From: Oscillospiraceae bacterium
GTDB lineage: Bacteria; Bacillota; Clostridia; Oscillospirales; Oscillospiraceae
Length of the DNA: 5,290 nucleotides
Direction: 5' to 3'
Assembly (NCBI GenBank): GCA_028705905.1
Contig: JAQWCP010000129.1
Span: forward strand, 1-5,290
The translations under genes and the position numbers were made by a program. The notes under the pieces are model-generated. The model searched no databases, had not been told where the DNA came from, and worked only from the letters and a program-made list of their open reading frames with translations. Positions 1 through 5,253 of the stretch are shown in pieces; within the stretch, counting starts at the first letter, position 1, and each line of letters starts with the position of its first letter.

Positions 1-762
1 CCCACCCATGATGCACCGCTCTCAGACGAAGTCCTCTATGGAATGCAGGTTACCCTTGCGGAACCGCCCCAGCATGGATTTTATTCCGTCCATACATCTT
101 ACGGATATGAGGGATTTTTATCGGCTTCTGCACTGCAAATCGGGGATGTGGCGTTTGATTGGGCGCGTCGGGAAAAGCAGCGAGTCTGCTCCCGTTTTTG
201 CGACATCCTGCCCGCGCCCAAGATGCAAAGCCGGCCTTTGATCACTTTGCCAAAAGGCGCCTTGCTTTCTCCCCTTCATATGCGTTCCGACGGCTTTTCC
301 ATGGTCCTGCTTTGTGATGGCGCCATTGGTTTTTGTCTGACAGAGCAGCTTGCCCCTCCTGTGTGTGAAGTACCCCTGGAGCCGCTATTCCGATTGGAAG
401 TGGTCAAAACTGCCCTTTCCTACCTGGGAACGCCCTATCGTTGGGGCGGCAAAACCCCTTCGGGCATCGATTGTTCCGGGCTTTGCTCCTTGTCTTACCT
501 CTTGTGTGGCGCTGTCATTTACCGAGACGTCCATGTTCCCCTTCTGCCCCCCTTGCGCAACATTCCGCTGGAGGAGGCAAAACCAGGCGACCTACTGTTT
601 TTCCCGGGCCACACGGCTTTGTTCTTGGGAAATGGCAACTTTGTCCATGCAACGGCACAAACCGGATACAGCGGTGTCTGCCGGGGAAGCCTATCTCCAG
701 GCACACCGGGCTTTCGCCCCGATCTGGCTGAAACACTTCTCTGCGCAGGCAGCATTTTTTAA
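1..762 (+). CDS. NlpC/P60 (C40) family cysteine peptidase with N-terminal SH3-like region, 5' end missing
   Basis: Predicted cell-wall peptidase that cleaves peptide stems of peptidoglycan, usually after the D-Glu residue, outside the membrane. The frame is open from base 1 with no stop, and the first visible residues already read like the middle of an SH3b domain (LYGM, then GFYSVHTSYGYEGFL), so the true start lies upstream and the ATG at base 43 is internal. Counting codons from base 1, the SH3-like part spans about 1-115 and the NlpC/P60 domain about 130-253. The catalytic Cys is C158 in GIDCSG (base 472), the general-base His is H204 in FPGHTALFLG (base 610), and the third polar residue is H216 in FVHATA (base 646). 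PGDLLFF, typical of the family, precedes H204. The complete catalytic set suggests an active enzyme. A signal peptide cannot be assessed because the N-terminus is cut off. The gene is convergent with the next one, so it is not part of the ATPase operon. Exact substrate is not determinable. Confidence 0.92.
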   Translation, partial: PTHDAPLSDEVLYGMQVTLAEPPQHGFYSVHTSYGYEGFLSASALQIGDVAFDWARREKQRVCSRFCDILPAPKMQSRPLITLPKGALLSPLHMRSDGFSMVLLCDGAIGFCLTEQLAPPVCEVPLEPLFRLEVVKTALSYLGTPYRWGGKTPSGIDCSGLCSLSYLLCGAVIYRDVHVPLLPPLRNIPLEEAKPGDLLFFPGHTALFLGNGNFVHATAQTGYSGVCRGSLSPGTPGFRPDLAETLLCAGSIF

Positions 763-803
763 AAAAAGCGCATCCAAAGCCATTCCAAGCTTCCGACACG
801 CTT
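761..803 (-). terminator. Rho-independent terminator of the minus-strand TIM-barrel gene
   Basis: Read on the minus strand, about 20 bases after the stop codon at 824-826, the two arms 803-789 and 780-766 form a 15-position stem with one G-G mismatch and three G-U wobbles around an 8-base loop. The stem runs into seven T's (767-761). On the plus strand the wobbles become C-A mismatches and the following T-run is only five long (805-809), so termination is expected to be much weaker for the NlpC/P60 gene, which ends at 762. The element lies between two convergent genes. Confidence 0.75.
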
Positions 804-823
804 CTTTTTCTGCAAGCCGTATC

Positions 824-1516
824 TTATTTTTTTTCAATCATTTTTCGATATTGCTCCATGGACAGGGCGAATAGCTCTCCATTGCTGGGTGGTGTATAGG
901 TGATGGCGTTTGCCCCTGCTTCAATGGTTTCCATGATGCTCTCCTCCGTCGGCCCGCCGGTGGCGATGATGGGAACCTCCGGAAATTCCGCCCGGATAGC
1001 GCGCACAATGTGCGCTGTCTTGGCGGCACCGGATACATTTAAAATATCGGCGCCCGCCTGGAGGCGGCCTTTGATGTCTTCCACCTCTGAAACCACAGTG
1101 ACCACCACCGGAATGTCCAATTCTTGTTTCAGCCGGGAAATGGTTGCATTTTCCGTTGGAGAATTGACCACAACGCCAAACGCACCTTCTGATTCTGCGT
1201 CCGCCGCCAAACGAACCACTCGATCTCCTCTCGTCACGCCCCCGCCCACACCAGCAAAGACCGGCATATCAGCAGCCAACATCACAGCGCGCATAATGGC
1301 AGGCTGTGGTGTAAACGGGTAAACCGCAATGATGGCGTCTGTATTGATATTTCGAATGATCGACACATCCGTTGTAAAGGCCAACGATTTGATCCGGCGC
1401 CCAAACACACGGATACCCGAAGCTTTGCTGATGCACACAGGGATTTCAATCATATGGCTGCGTAAATTTCCGTGGTATCGTGGGACATGTTTTGTGTTCT
1501 GGCTTTTTGGTTCCAT
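824..1516 (-). CDS. TIM-barrel protein of unknown reaction (family often labelled 'hydrolase')
   Basis: A 230-residue soluble protein without signal peptide or membrane segments. The alternating beta/alpha pattern and glycine-rich turns indicate a TIM barrel: VYPFTPQPAI (65-74), VFAGVGGGVTRG (86-97), LNVSGAAKT (159-167), IIATGGPTEESI (183-194) and GANAITYTPP (201-210). The last two resemble the phosphate-binding ends of strands 7 and 8 in barrels such as the IMP dehydrogenase and thiazole synthase groups; a phosphorylated or nucleotide-like ligand is an inference. From memory, close relatives are common in clostridia and carry only the vague name 'hydrolase', for which I know no demonstrated reaction. 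The start at 1516 is chosen because GGAGGG lies 8 bases upstream (1530-1525) and because the segment VPRYHGNLRSHMIEIP fits the family N-terminus; Met22 would lose it. The gene is transcribed away from the ATPase operon and has its own promoter, structured leader and terminator. Confidence 0.85.
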   Translation of the reverse strand: MEPKSQNTKHVPRYHGNLRSHMIEIPVCISKASGIRVFGRRIKSLAFTTDVSIIRNINTDAIIAVYPFTPQPAIMRAVMLAADMPVFAGVGGGVTRGDRVVRLAADAESEGAFGVVVNSPTENATISRLKQELDIPVVVTVVSEVEDIKGRLQAGADILNVSGAAKTAHIVRAIRAEFPEVPIIATGGPTEESIMETIEAGANAITYTPPSNGELFALSMEQYRKMIEKK

Positions 1517-1524
1517 TCGGTTTT

Positions 1525-1530
1525 CCCTCC
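1525..1530 (-). promoter_or_regulatory. Ribosome binding site of the TIM-barrel gene
   Basis: GGAGGG on the minus strand with an 8-base spacer to the ATG at 1516. It decides the start in favour of 1516 over the internal Met22 codon. It begins 6 bases after the end of the second leader hairpin, so folding of that hairpin could influence ribosome access. Confidence 0.85.
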
Positions 1531-1536
1531 AATCTG

Positions 1537-1556
1537 CCGCCTCTTAAAGAGTGCGG
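1537..1556 (-). other. Leader hairpin II of the TIM-barrel gene
   Basis: On the minus strand CCGC, a bulged A, CTCT, loop TTA, AGAG and GCGG form an 8-bp stem with one bulge. It lies in the predicted 5' untranslated region just upstream of the ribosome binding site. No T-run follows in either direction, so it is not a standard terminator. It may be an RNA structure or, as DNA, an operator. Confidence 0.5.
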
Positions 1557-1566
1557 ATTCTGGTCT

Positions 1567-1591
1567 GGCAACAAGAAGTTTTCTTGTTGCC
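1567..1591 (-). other. Leader hairpin I: perfect 11-bp inverted repeat
   Basis: GGCAACAAGAA (1567-1577) and TTCTTGTTGCC (1581-1591) are exact inverted repeats separated by three bases. It sits in the predicted leader of the minus-strand gene, 10 bases upstream (in transcript sense) of hairpin II. No T-run follows on either strand, which argues against an intrinsic terminator. It could be a regulatory RNA hairpin or a protein-binding dyad. Confidence 0.7.
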
Positions 1592-1651
1592 CTTTGGAAT
1601 GTCGCTCTGCTTGTCTGCACATAATACACATAATAATTTTTTTAATTTTTA

Positions 1652-1660
1652 ATTATAGCA
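1652..1660 (-). promoter_or_regulatory. Extended -10 promoter of the TIM-barrel gene
   Basis: The minus strand reads TGCTATAAT here: a perfect TATAAT (1657-1652) with the TG extension. No good -35 is present 17 bases upstream, where only a T-run occurs, which is tolerable for an extended -10. Predicted transcription start is near 1645, giving a leader of roughly 125-130 bases that would contain both hairpins. Confidence 0.55.
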
Positions 1661-1719
1661 TATCTTTCTCTTGAAAAAAAGAATAAGATGTAATTTTGTG
1701 GAATTATTTTTATACTTTA

Positions 1720-1737
1720 ATCAACAGATATCAACAG
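1720..1737. repeat. Short direct repeat ATCAACAG, 10-bp period
   Basis: ATCAACAG occurs at 1720-1727 and again at 1730-1737, spaced two bases apart so that the copies lie one helical turn from each other, 18 bases upstream of the predicted -35 of the ATPase operon. The arrangement fits a binding site for a dimeric activator but is short enough to arise by chance. Confidence 0.35.
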
Positions 1738-1754
1738 AGAATCGAAGAGCGTCC

Positions 1755-1783
1755 TTGATTTTTCTTCTCCATTGCTGTAAAAT
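1755..1783 (+). promoter_or_regulatory. Predicted sigma-A promoter of the V-ATPase operon
   Basis: TTGATT (-35, 1755-1760) and TAAAAT (-10, 1778-1783) are separated by exactly 17 bases. Four of six and five of six bases match the vegetative consensus. Predicted start of transcription is near 1790, giving a leader of about 54 bases before the first ATG. No better plus-strand promoter was seen between 1600 and 1843. Confidence 0.55.
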
Positions 1784-1796
1784 TATTCACAATGGG

Positions 1797-1823
1797 GGGG
1801 ATTTTTTATTTTCAAGAGTCCCC
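1797..1823 (+). other. Leader hairpin of the V-ATPase operon
   Basis: GGGGATTTTT (1797-1806; preceded by three more G's at 1794-1796) can pair with AAGAGTCCCC (1814-1823) to form a 10-bp stem with two G-U wobbles and a 7-base loop. It would lie a few bases from the predicted 5' end of the mRNA and 2 bases before the ribosome binding site. No T-run follows, so it is not a terminator. It might stabilise the transcript or tune translation of the first gene. Confidence 0.5.
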
Positions 1824-1825
1824 GG

Positions 1826-1833
1826 AAAGGTGG
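1826..1833 (+). promoter_or_regulatory. Ribosome binding site of ntpF
   Basis: AAAGGTGG, one mismatch from AAAGGAGG, ends 10 bases before the ATG at 1844. In-frame upstream codons reach a TAA at 1778 without another ATG, so 1844 is the only reasonable start. Confidence 0.7.
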
Positions 1834-1843
1834 TGAACCGATC

Positions 1844-2158
1844 ATGTCTCTTGATGCAATCAAAAAAGTTGCGGAAACAGAGGAATTTGCTCGTCAGGCA
1901 AAAGCAGCCGCAGAATCTGCCGCAAAGAAACTACTTTCTGATGCGGAGCAAAGCGGAAAGCTCGCTTTAGAAACCGCCCGTGCAGAAGCAGAAACTGTGG
2001 TACAAGGTTGGACGGCACAGGCAGAAAGTCAAGCGGCTGTAGAAGCGGAGAAAGACATTGCCCAAGCGAAGCGTGCCTACGAACGAATGCGAAGTTCAGC
2101 TACAGACCGGCTGGACGATGCGGCCGCTTGGATTGTAAGAAGGGTCGTGGATGTCTGA
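1844..2158 (+). CDS. ntpF: V-type ATPase subunit G/H (peripheral stalk, NtpF-like)
   Basis: A 104-residue protein that is almost entirely a charged, alanine- and glutamate-rich alpha helix, with no membrane segment. It starts MSLDAIKKVAETEEFARQAK and has heptad-compatible Ala/Leu spacing to about residue 90. It ends in DAAAWIVRRVVDV, like the C-terminal ending of bacterial and archaeal G/H subunits. In the family this subunit pairs with subunit E in a long heterodimeric coiled coil that forms a peripheral stalk, holding the catalytic head against rotation. Length matches the family (about 100-110). It is the first gene of the operon, as ntpF is in Enterococcus hirae. Its stop overlaps the next start by one base (TGATG), indicating translational coupling. 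Coiled-coil proteins are easily mis-assigned by sequence alone; the operon context makes the call firm. Confidence 0.88.
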   Translation: MSLDAIKKVAETEEFARQAKAAAESAAKKLLSDAEQSGKLALETARAEAETVVQGWTAQAESQAAVEAEKDIAQAKRAYERMRSSATDRLDDAAAWIVRRVVDV

Positions 2159-4095
2159 TGTCAATTGTCAAAATGAAACGCTTCCGCTTGATCGGTCTGG
2201 AAACCGAACAGGAAGCCCTGCTTCAAAAATTGCTCCACATCGGCTGTGTGGAAATCAGTCAACCAGCTGAAAAACTGGCAGATCCGGAATGGGGCGCATT
2301 GCTGCGCCGGGACAACTCTGCGTTGCAGGATGCGCGGGAGCATGCGAACAATGTAAAAACGGCTTTGGCCGCACTGGACAAATATGCCCCCGTCAAATCT
2401 GGCCTGTTTCAAAAACGAAAACCTATTTCCGAAGGAGAATTTCTAAGCCATGCCGCCCTGGAGTCTGCCCTGAAAACCGCCTCCCAGATCAATGGGCATG
2501 TAGCAGAGATCGGCCATCTATATGGGCAGGAAAACCGCCTTGCCGCTTTGCGCGCCAGTTTTAGTCCTTGGGTTTCCCTCGAACTTTCTCTGGCAACCAC
2601 TTCCACCGCCCACACATCTATCTCTTTCGGCGTTTGCCCTTCAGATATGGACGTGCCCAAACTGCAGCAAGCGTTGGCCCAAACCGCACCAAGCAGCGAG
2701 TTGTTTTTGGCCCATACCGACCGGGATCAACATTACCTTTTGTTTGTGTGTCATCAATCAGAATTGGATGCAGCCACAGATATTTTAAAACACAACGCAT
2801 TTAACCGCGTTACGTTTCAAGATGTGCATGGCACGGCAGTAGAGAGCATTGCCGTCTTGGATCAGAAGCTGCAGGACTTGACTGCCCAACGGAAAATCCA
2901 CATAGAAGTCATACAAAGATACCAGGATCAGCGGGAGGAACTAAGAATCTGTGCCGATCGAGTCGCCCAATCTCTTGCCAAAGAGGCGGCCAAAGAAAAT
3001 TTGCTCACCAACGGCACCATTTTCTTCGCGGAAGGCTGGCTTCCCGCTGAAGCAGAAGAAACATTTGCCCAAGCGCTCTCTTCTTTCACCTGCGCCTGTG
3101 AAACCAGCGACCCCCCGGAAGGAGAAACGCCGCCCACGTTGCTGAAAAACTCCAAACTGGTTTCTTCCGTCAATGGCATCACGGAAATGTACAGCCTGCC
3201 GGCCTATGGCAGTGTGGACCCCAACCCGTTGATGTTCCCCTTTTATGTCATATTTTTTGGCATGATGTTTGCAGATATAGCATATGGATTGATCCTATTT
3301 CTACTCTCCCACATCATCATCAAAAAATATGCTCCCCGCGGCGGCTTGGGAGATCTGCTGAAACTGGCCCGGGTTTGCGGCGTCGCAGCCATGTTGGGCG
3401 GCGCCTTGTCCGGCAGCTTCTTTTCCGATTTGATCTCCGTGATTGCGGAATCCTTTTTTGGCGTTCCGGATCTGGTCCTATATGTACCGATACTCAACCC
3501 GGTGGAGAACCCGCTGCCCGTGCTTTACCTCTCTTTGACACTAGGGATCATTCAAATTCTGTTTGGTATGGGCATCAAAGCTTATCTGCTCATCCGCGAA
3601 GGCCATATCTTAGACGCAATCTTCGACGTGGGCAGCTGGTGGGTGGTTTTTGCCGGCCTGGGGGTGGGGGTATTGACCCAAAATTTTGCCGTGTGTTTTA
3701 TTGGTCTTGCTATGCTTGTTTTGACACAGGGACGAAAGCGTCCGACATGGGTTGGAAAAATGGTCGGTGGCATCAGCAGCCTTTACAATATCACCTCTTA
3801 TCTGGGGGATCTCCTTTCCTACTCCCGTCTCATGGCACTGATGCTGGCAAGCTCTGTAATCGGTAGCCTTGTCAATATTCTAGGTGCGTTGGCTGGCAAT
3901 ATCTTGATCTTTATTCCCATCTTTCTGGTGGGACATCTGTTCAATATGGGCATCAATGTCATCGGAACATATGTCCATGCCGCAAGACTTCAGTATCTGG
4001 AATTCTTCGGAAAGTTTTATCAAGGCGGCGGGGTTCCCTTCCGCCCTCTGACATACAACACACATTACGTAGATATCATCAAGGAGGAACAATAG
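2158..4095 (+). CDS. ntpI: V-type ATPase subunit I / a (membrane stator with ion half-channels)
   Basis: A 645-residue protein, typical for bacterial subunit I. Residues 1 to about 345 are cytoplasmic with coiled-coil stretches; from about 358 follow hydrophobic segments at roughly 360-387, 403-424, 451-478, 492-508, 509-523, 553-580 and 581-606. The first contains FFGMMFADIAYG, a family hallmark. R557 in SYSRLMAL matches the arginine of yeast Vph1 (R735) that faces the rotor carboxylate, and R610 in VHAARLQYLEF matches the second conserved arginine (R799). The subunit provides the two ion half-channels next to the K ring and anchors the peripheral stalks. The start at 2158 is chosen because MSIVKMKRFRLIGLE fits the family N-terminus and the ATG overlaps the upstream TGA; the open frame before it is a shadow of ntpF. 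The nearest Shine-Dalgarno (GAAGGG, 2139-2144) is 13 bases away, so translation probably depends on coupling. Confidence 0.96.
   Translation: MSIVKMKRFRLIGLETEQEALLQKLLHIGCVEISQPAEKLADPEWGALLRRDNSALQDAREHANNVKTALAALDKYAPVKSGLFQKRKPISEGEFLSHAALESALKTASQINGHVAEIGHLYGQENRLAALRASFSPWVSLELSLATTSTAHTSISFGVCPSDMDVPKLQQALAQTAPSSELFLAHTDRDQHYLLFVCHQSELDAATDILKHNAFNRVTFQDVHGTAVESIAVLDQKLQDLTAQRKIHIEVIQRYQDQREELRICADRVAQSLAKEAAKENLLTNGTIFFAEGWLPAEAEETFAQALSSFTCACETSDPPEGETPPTLLKNSKLVSSVNGITEMYSLPAYGSVDPNPLMFPFYVIFFGMMFADIAYGLILFLLSHIIIKKYAPRGGLGDLLKLARVCGVAAMLGGALSGSFFSDLISVIAESFFGVPDLVLYVPILNPVENPLPVLYLSLTLGIIQILFGMGIKAYLLIREGHILDAIFDVGSWWVVFAGLGVGVLTQNFAVCFIGLAMLVLTQGRKRPTWVGKMVGGISSLYNITSYLGDLLSYSRLMALMLASSVIGSLVNILGALAGNILIFIPIFLVGHLFNMGINVIGTYVHAARLQYLEFFGKFYQGGGVPFRPLTYNTHYVDIIKEEQ
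4081..4087 (+). promoter_or_regulatory. Ribosome binding site of ntpK
   Basis: A perfect AAGGAGG, 9 bases before the ATG at 4097 and embedded in the last codons of ntpI. It is clearly stronger than the site of ntpI, which fits the need for about ten K subunits per single I subunit. Confidence 0.85.
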
Positions 4096-4096
4096 C

Positions 4097-4576
4097 ATGG
4101 AATTTTTAGCAAGTTGCGGCACACAGATTGCGTTTCTCGGCGCAACCCTGGCGGTAGCGCTGGCCTGCGCAGGATCCGGCGTGGGTTGCGGCTCCGTCGG
4201 TGAGGCAGGCACTGGCGTTCTCTCGGAAGACCCCAGCAAATTCGCCTCTGTCCTGATCATGCAGATCCTCCCCGGCACGCAGGGGCTTTACGGCCTTGTC
4301 ATTTGGTTCTTCGCTCTCATGAAAATGGGCTTTTTCAGCGGTTCCATTGTGACGCTGACTGCAGCCCAGGGCTTTGGGTATTTTGCCGCCTGCCTGCCTA
4401 TGGGAATTGGCGGTCTTGTCACCGCGATTGCCCAGGGACGCTGCGCTGCCACCGGTGTCATGTTGATGGCCAAGCGCCCGGAAGAAATGGCAAAAGGTAT
4501 CGTCATCGCTTTGATCATCGAGTTCTACGCCGTTCTTTGTCTGCTGGCTTCTTTCTTGATGCTCAACAGCTTCTAA
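4097..4576 (+). CDS. ntpK: V-type ATPase subunit K / c (rotor-ring proteolipid, probably Na+-binding)
   Basis: A 159-residue, very hydrophobic protein with four transmembrane helices arranged as two tandem hairpins, the duplicated proteolipid type (E. hirae NtpK is 156). The first helix pair covers about 9-79 and the second about 84-157; both contain a glycine-rich inner helix (GSGVGCGSVGEAGTG and GIGGLVTAIAQG). The ion-binding carboxylate is E142 in LIIEFYAVL. L58, T61 and Q62 in LPGTQG and Q113 in IAQG correspond to L61, T64, Q65 and Q110 around E139 of NtpK, the known Na+ pocket, so sodium coupling is inferred. The first hairpin has Q62 where a carboxylate could be, giving one ion site per four-helix subunit. 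Several cysteines (C7, C24, C31, C99, C116, C147) are present. It starts 1 base after the ntpI stop with a perfect ribosome binding site. Confidence 0.96.
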   Translation: MEFLASCGTQIAFLGATLAVALACAGSGVGCGSVGEAGTGVLSEDPSKFASVLIMQILPGTQGLYGLVIWFFALMKMGFFSGSIVTLTAAQGFGYFAACLPMGIGGLVTAIAQGRCAATGVMLMAKRPEEMAKGIVIALIIEFYAVLCLLASFLMLNSF

Positions 4577-4615
4577 ACATCAAACAATTCCATCGAAAGG
4601 ATGGGCGAGTAATTC

Positions 4616-5233
4616 ATGGATGGTATTGAGAAAATCACAGCGCGTATTTCAAGGGATAGTGAAGAGGAAATCCGCGCCATAACAGAAACCGCCCAAAAAC
4701 GGGCGGAGGAAATCCGACTGGGATATGAAAAGGAGGCGGAAGCGCTCTCTTCTGCCATCAAATTCAAAGGAAAACTGGCGGCGGCCGAGCGAAAGGAGCA
4801 GCTTGCCGGCGCTTCCCAAACAGAAGTGAAAAAGATGATGCTGGCTGTCAAGCAGGATATCTTAGACAAAGCGTTTCAGAAGGCGCTGCAGGAACTTTCC
4901 AGTCTGCCAGAAGAAGACTATGTTGCATTGCTTACTGATCTTGCCGTCAAAGGTACGCGGACAGGGCGGGAACAGCTGATCTTTTCCCCCACCGATCGAA
5001 CCCGTTTTGGGAAAAAGGTGGTTACCGCTGCCAACAGCCGCCTGGAAAAGGCGGGAGGCAAAGCGGCACTGACCCTTTCGGAAACATCCAGGCCCATGAA
5101 GGGTGGGTTGATTTTAAACGACAGTAAAGTCGAAATCAACTGCACCTTTGAAACTACCCTCCGCCTTTTGCGGAAGGACGCGGCCAGCCGGGTGGCAACA
5201 CTGCTGTTTGATGAAACCCCTGCTCGGTTCTGA
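4616..5233 (+). CDS. ntpE: V-type ATPase subunit E (peripheral stalk)
   Basis: A 205-residue soluble protein, the usual length of subunit E. Residues 1 to about 95 are a charged helix suited to a coiled coil with subunit G/H; about 100-205 form the globular C-terminal domain that binds the catalytic head. The family signature GGLILNDSKVEINCTFETTL is at 163-182, where relatives have the pattern GG-hydrophobic-(D/E)-hydrophobic-N-x-(S/T)-F-E. The start at 4616 is the first ATG able to give a long product: another in-frame ATG at 4601 hits TAA after three codons. The Shine-Dalgarno is only moderate (AAAGGA, 4596-4601, 14 bases away). The gene follows ntpK after 39 bases and precedes ntpC by 20 bases, as in the E. 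hirae operon. Confidence 0.94.
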   Translation: MDGIEKITARISRDSEEEIRAITETAQKRAEEIRLGYEKEAEALSSAIKFKGKLAAAERKEQLAGASQTEVKKMMLAVKQDILDKAFQKALQELSSLPEEDYVALLTDLAVKGTRTGREQLIFSPTDRTRFGKKVVTAANSRLEKAGGKAALTLSETSRPMKGGLILNDSKVEINCTFETTLRLLRKDAASRVATLLFDETPARF

Positions 5234-5238
5234 CCTGC

Positions 5239-5246
5239 AAAGGAGG
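5239..5246 (+). promoter_or_regulatory. Ribosome binding site of ntpC
   Basis: AAAGGAGG is a near-perfect site 7 bases before the TTG at 5254. It is what identifies the TTG as the start codon, since no ATG or GTG lies at a suitable distance. Confidence 0.85.
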
Positions 5247-5253
5247 AATCCAC

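Larger units (their letters stand above)
1517..1843. other. Divergent intergenic region between the TIM-barrel gene and the V-ATPase operon
   Basis: This 327-base stretch holds no convincing gene. It is clearly more AT-rich than the flanking genes, especially 1621-1720. It contains, from left to right, the ribosome binding site and two leader hairpins of the minus-strand gene, the minus-strand extended -10, a short direct repeat (ATCAACAG at 1720-1727 and 1730-1737), the plus-strand promoter, a DnaA-box-like 9-mer (1783-1791), and the leader hairpin and ribosome binding site of the ATPase operon. Open frames that cross it have no family resemblance and no good ribosome binding site. Confidence 0.8.

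Noticed and set aside
43..762. ATG at 43 as the true start of the NlpC/P60 gene
   Set aside because: The frame is open to base 1 and the residues before this Met fit an SH3-like domain; no Shine-Dalgarno precedes it.
755..767. T6A7 run at the end of the NlpC/P60 gene as a frameshift site
   Set aside because: The protein already contains the complete NlpC/P60 domain and ends naturally at the TAA at 760-762; the A-run is explained by the T-tract of the minus-strand terminator.
900..1322. 140-codon open frame on the plus strand opposite the TIM-barrel gene
   Set aside because: It is an antisense shadow of a well-conserved gene, low in complexity and without a recognisable domain.
1567..1591. 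Perfect inverted repeat as a Rho-independent terminator
   Set aside because: No T-run follows on either strand (CTTTGG on the plus side, AGACCAG on the minus side), and it lies in a divergent promoter region where nothing needs terminating.
1783..1791. Replication origin near the DnaA-box-like 9-mer
   Set aside because: Only one exact box is present, with no dnaA/dnaN genes and no box cluster; the flanking AT-rich DNA is normal for a divergent promoter region.
1671..1970. 99-codon open frame across the ATPase promoter and the start of ntpF
   Set aside because: It overlaps the promoter, leader hairpin and ntpF in another frame, has no ribosome binding site and resembles no family.
2008..2157. 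N-terminal extension of subunit I by 50 residues
   Set aside because: The extension is out of frame inside ntpF and has no family resemblance; the family N-terminus MSIVKMKRFRLIG begins at 2158.
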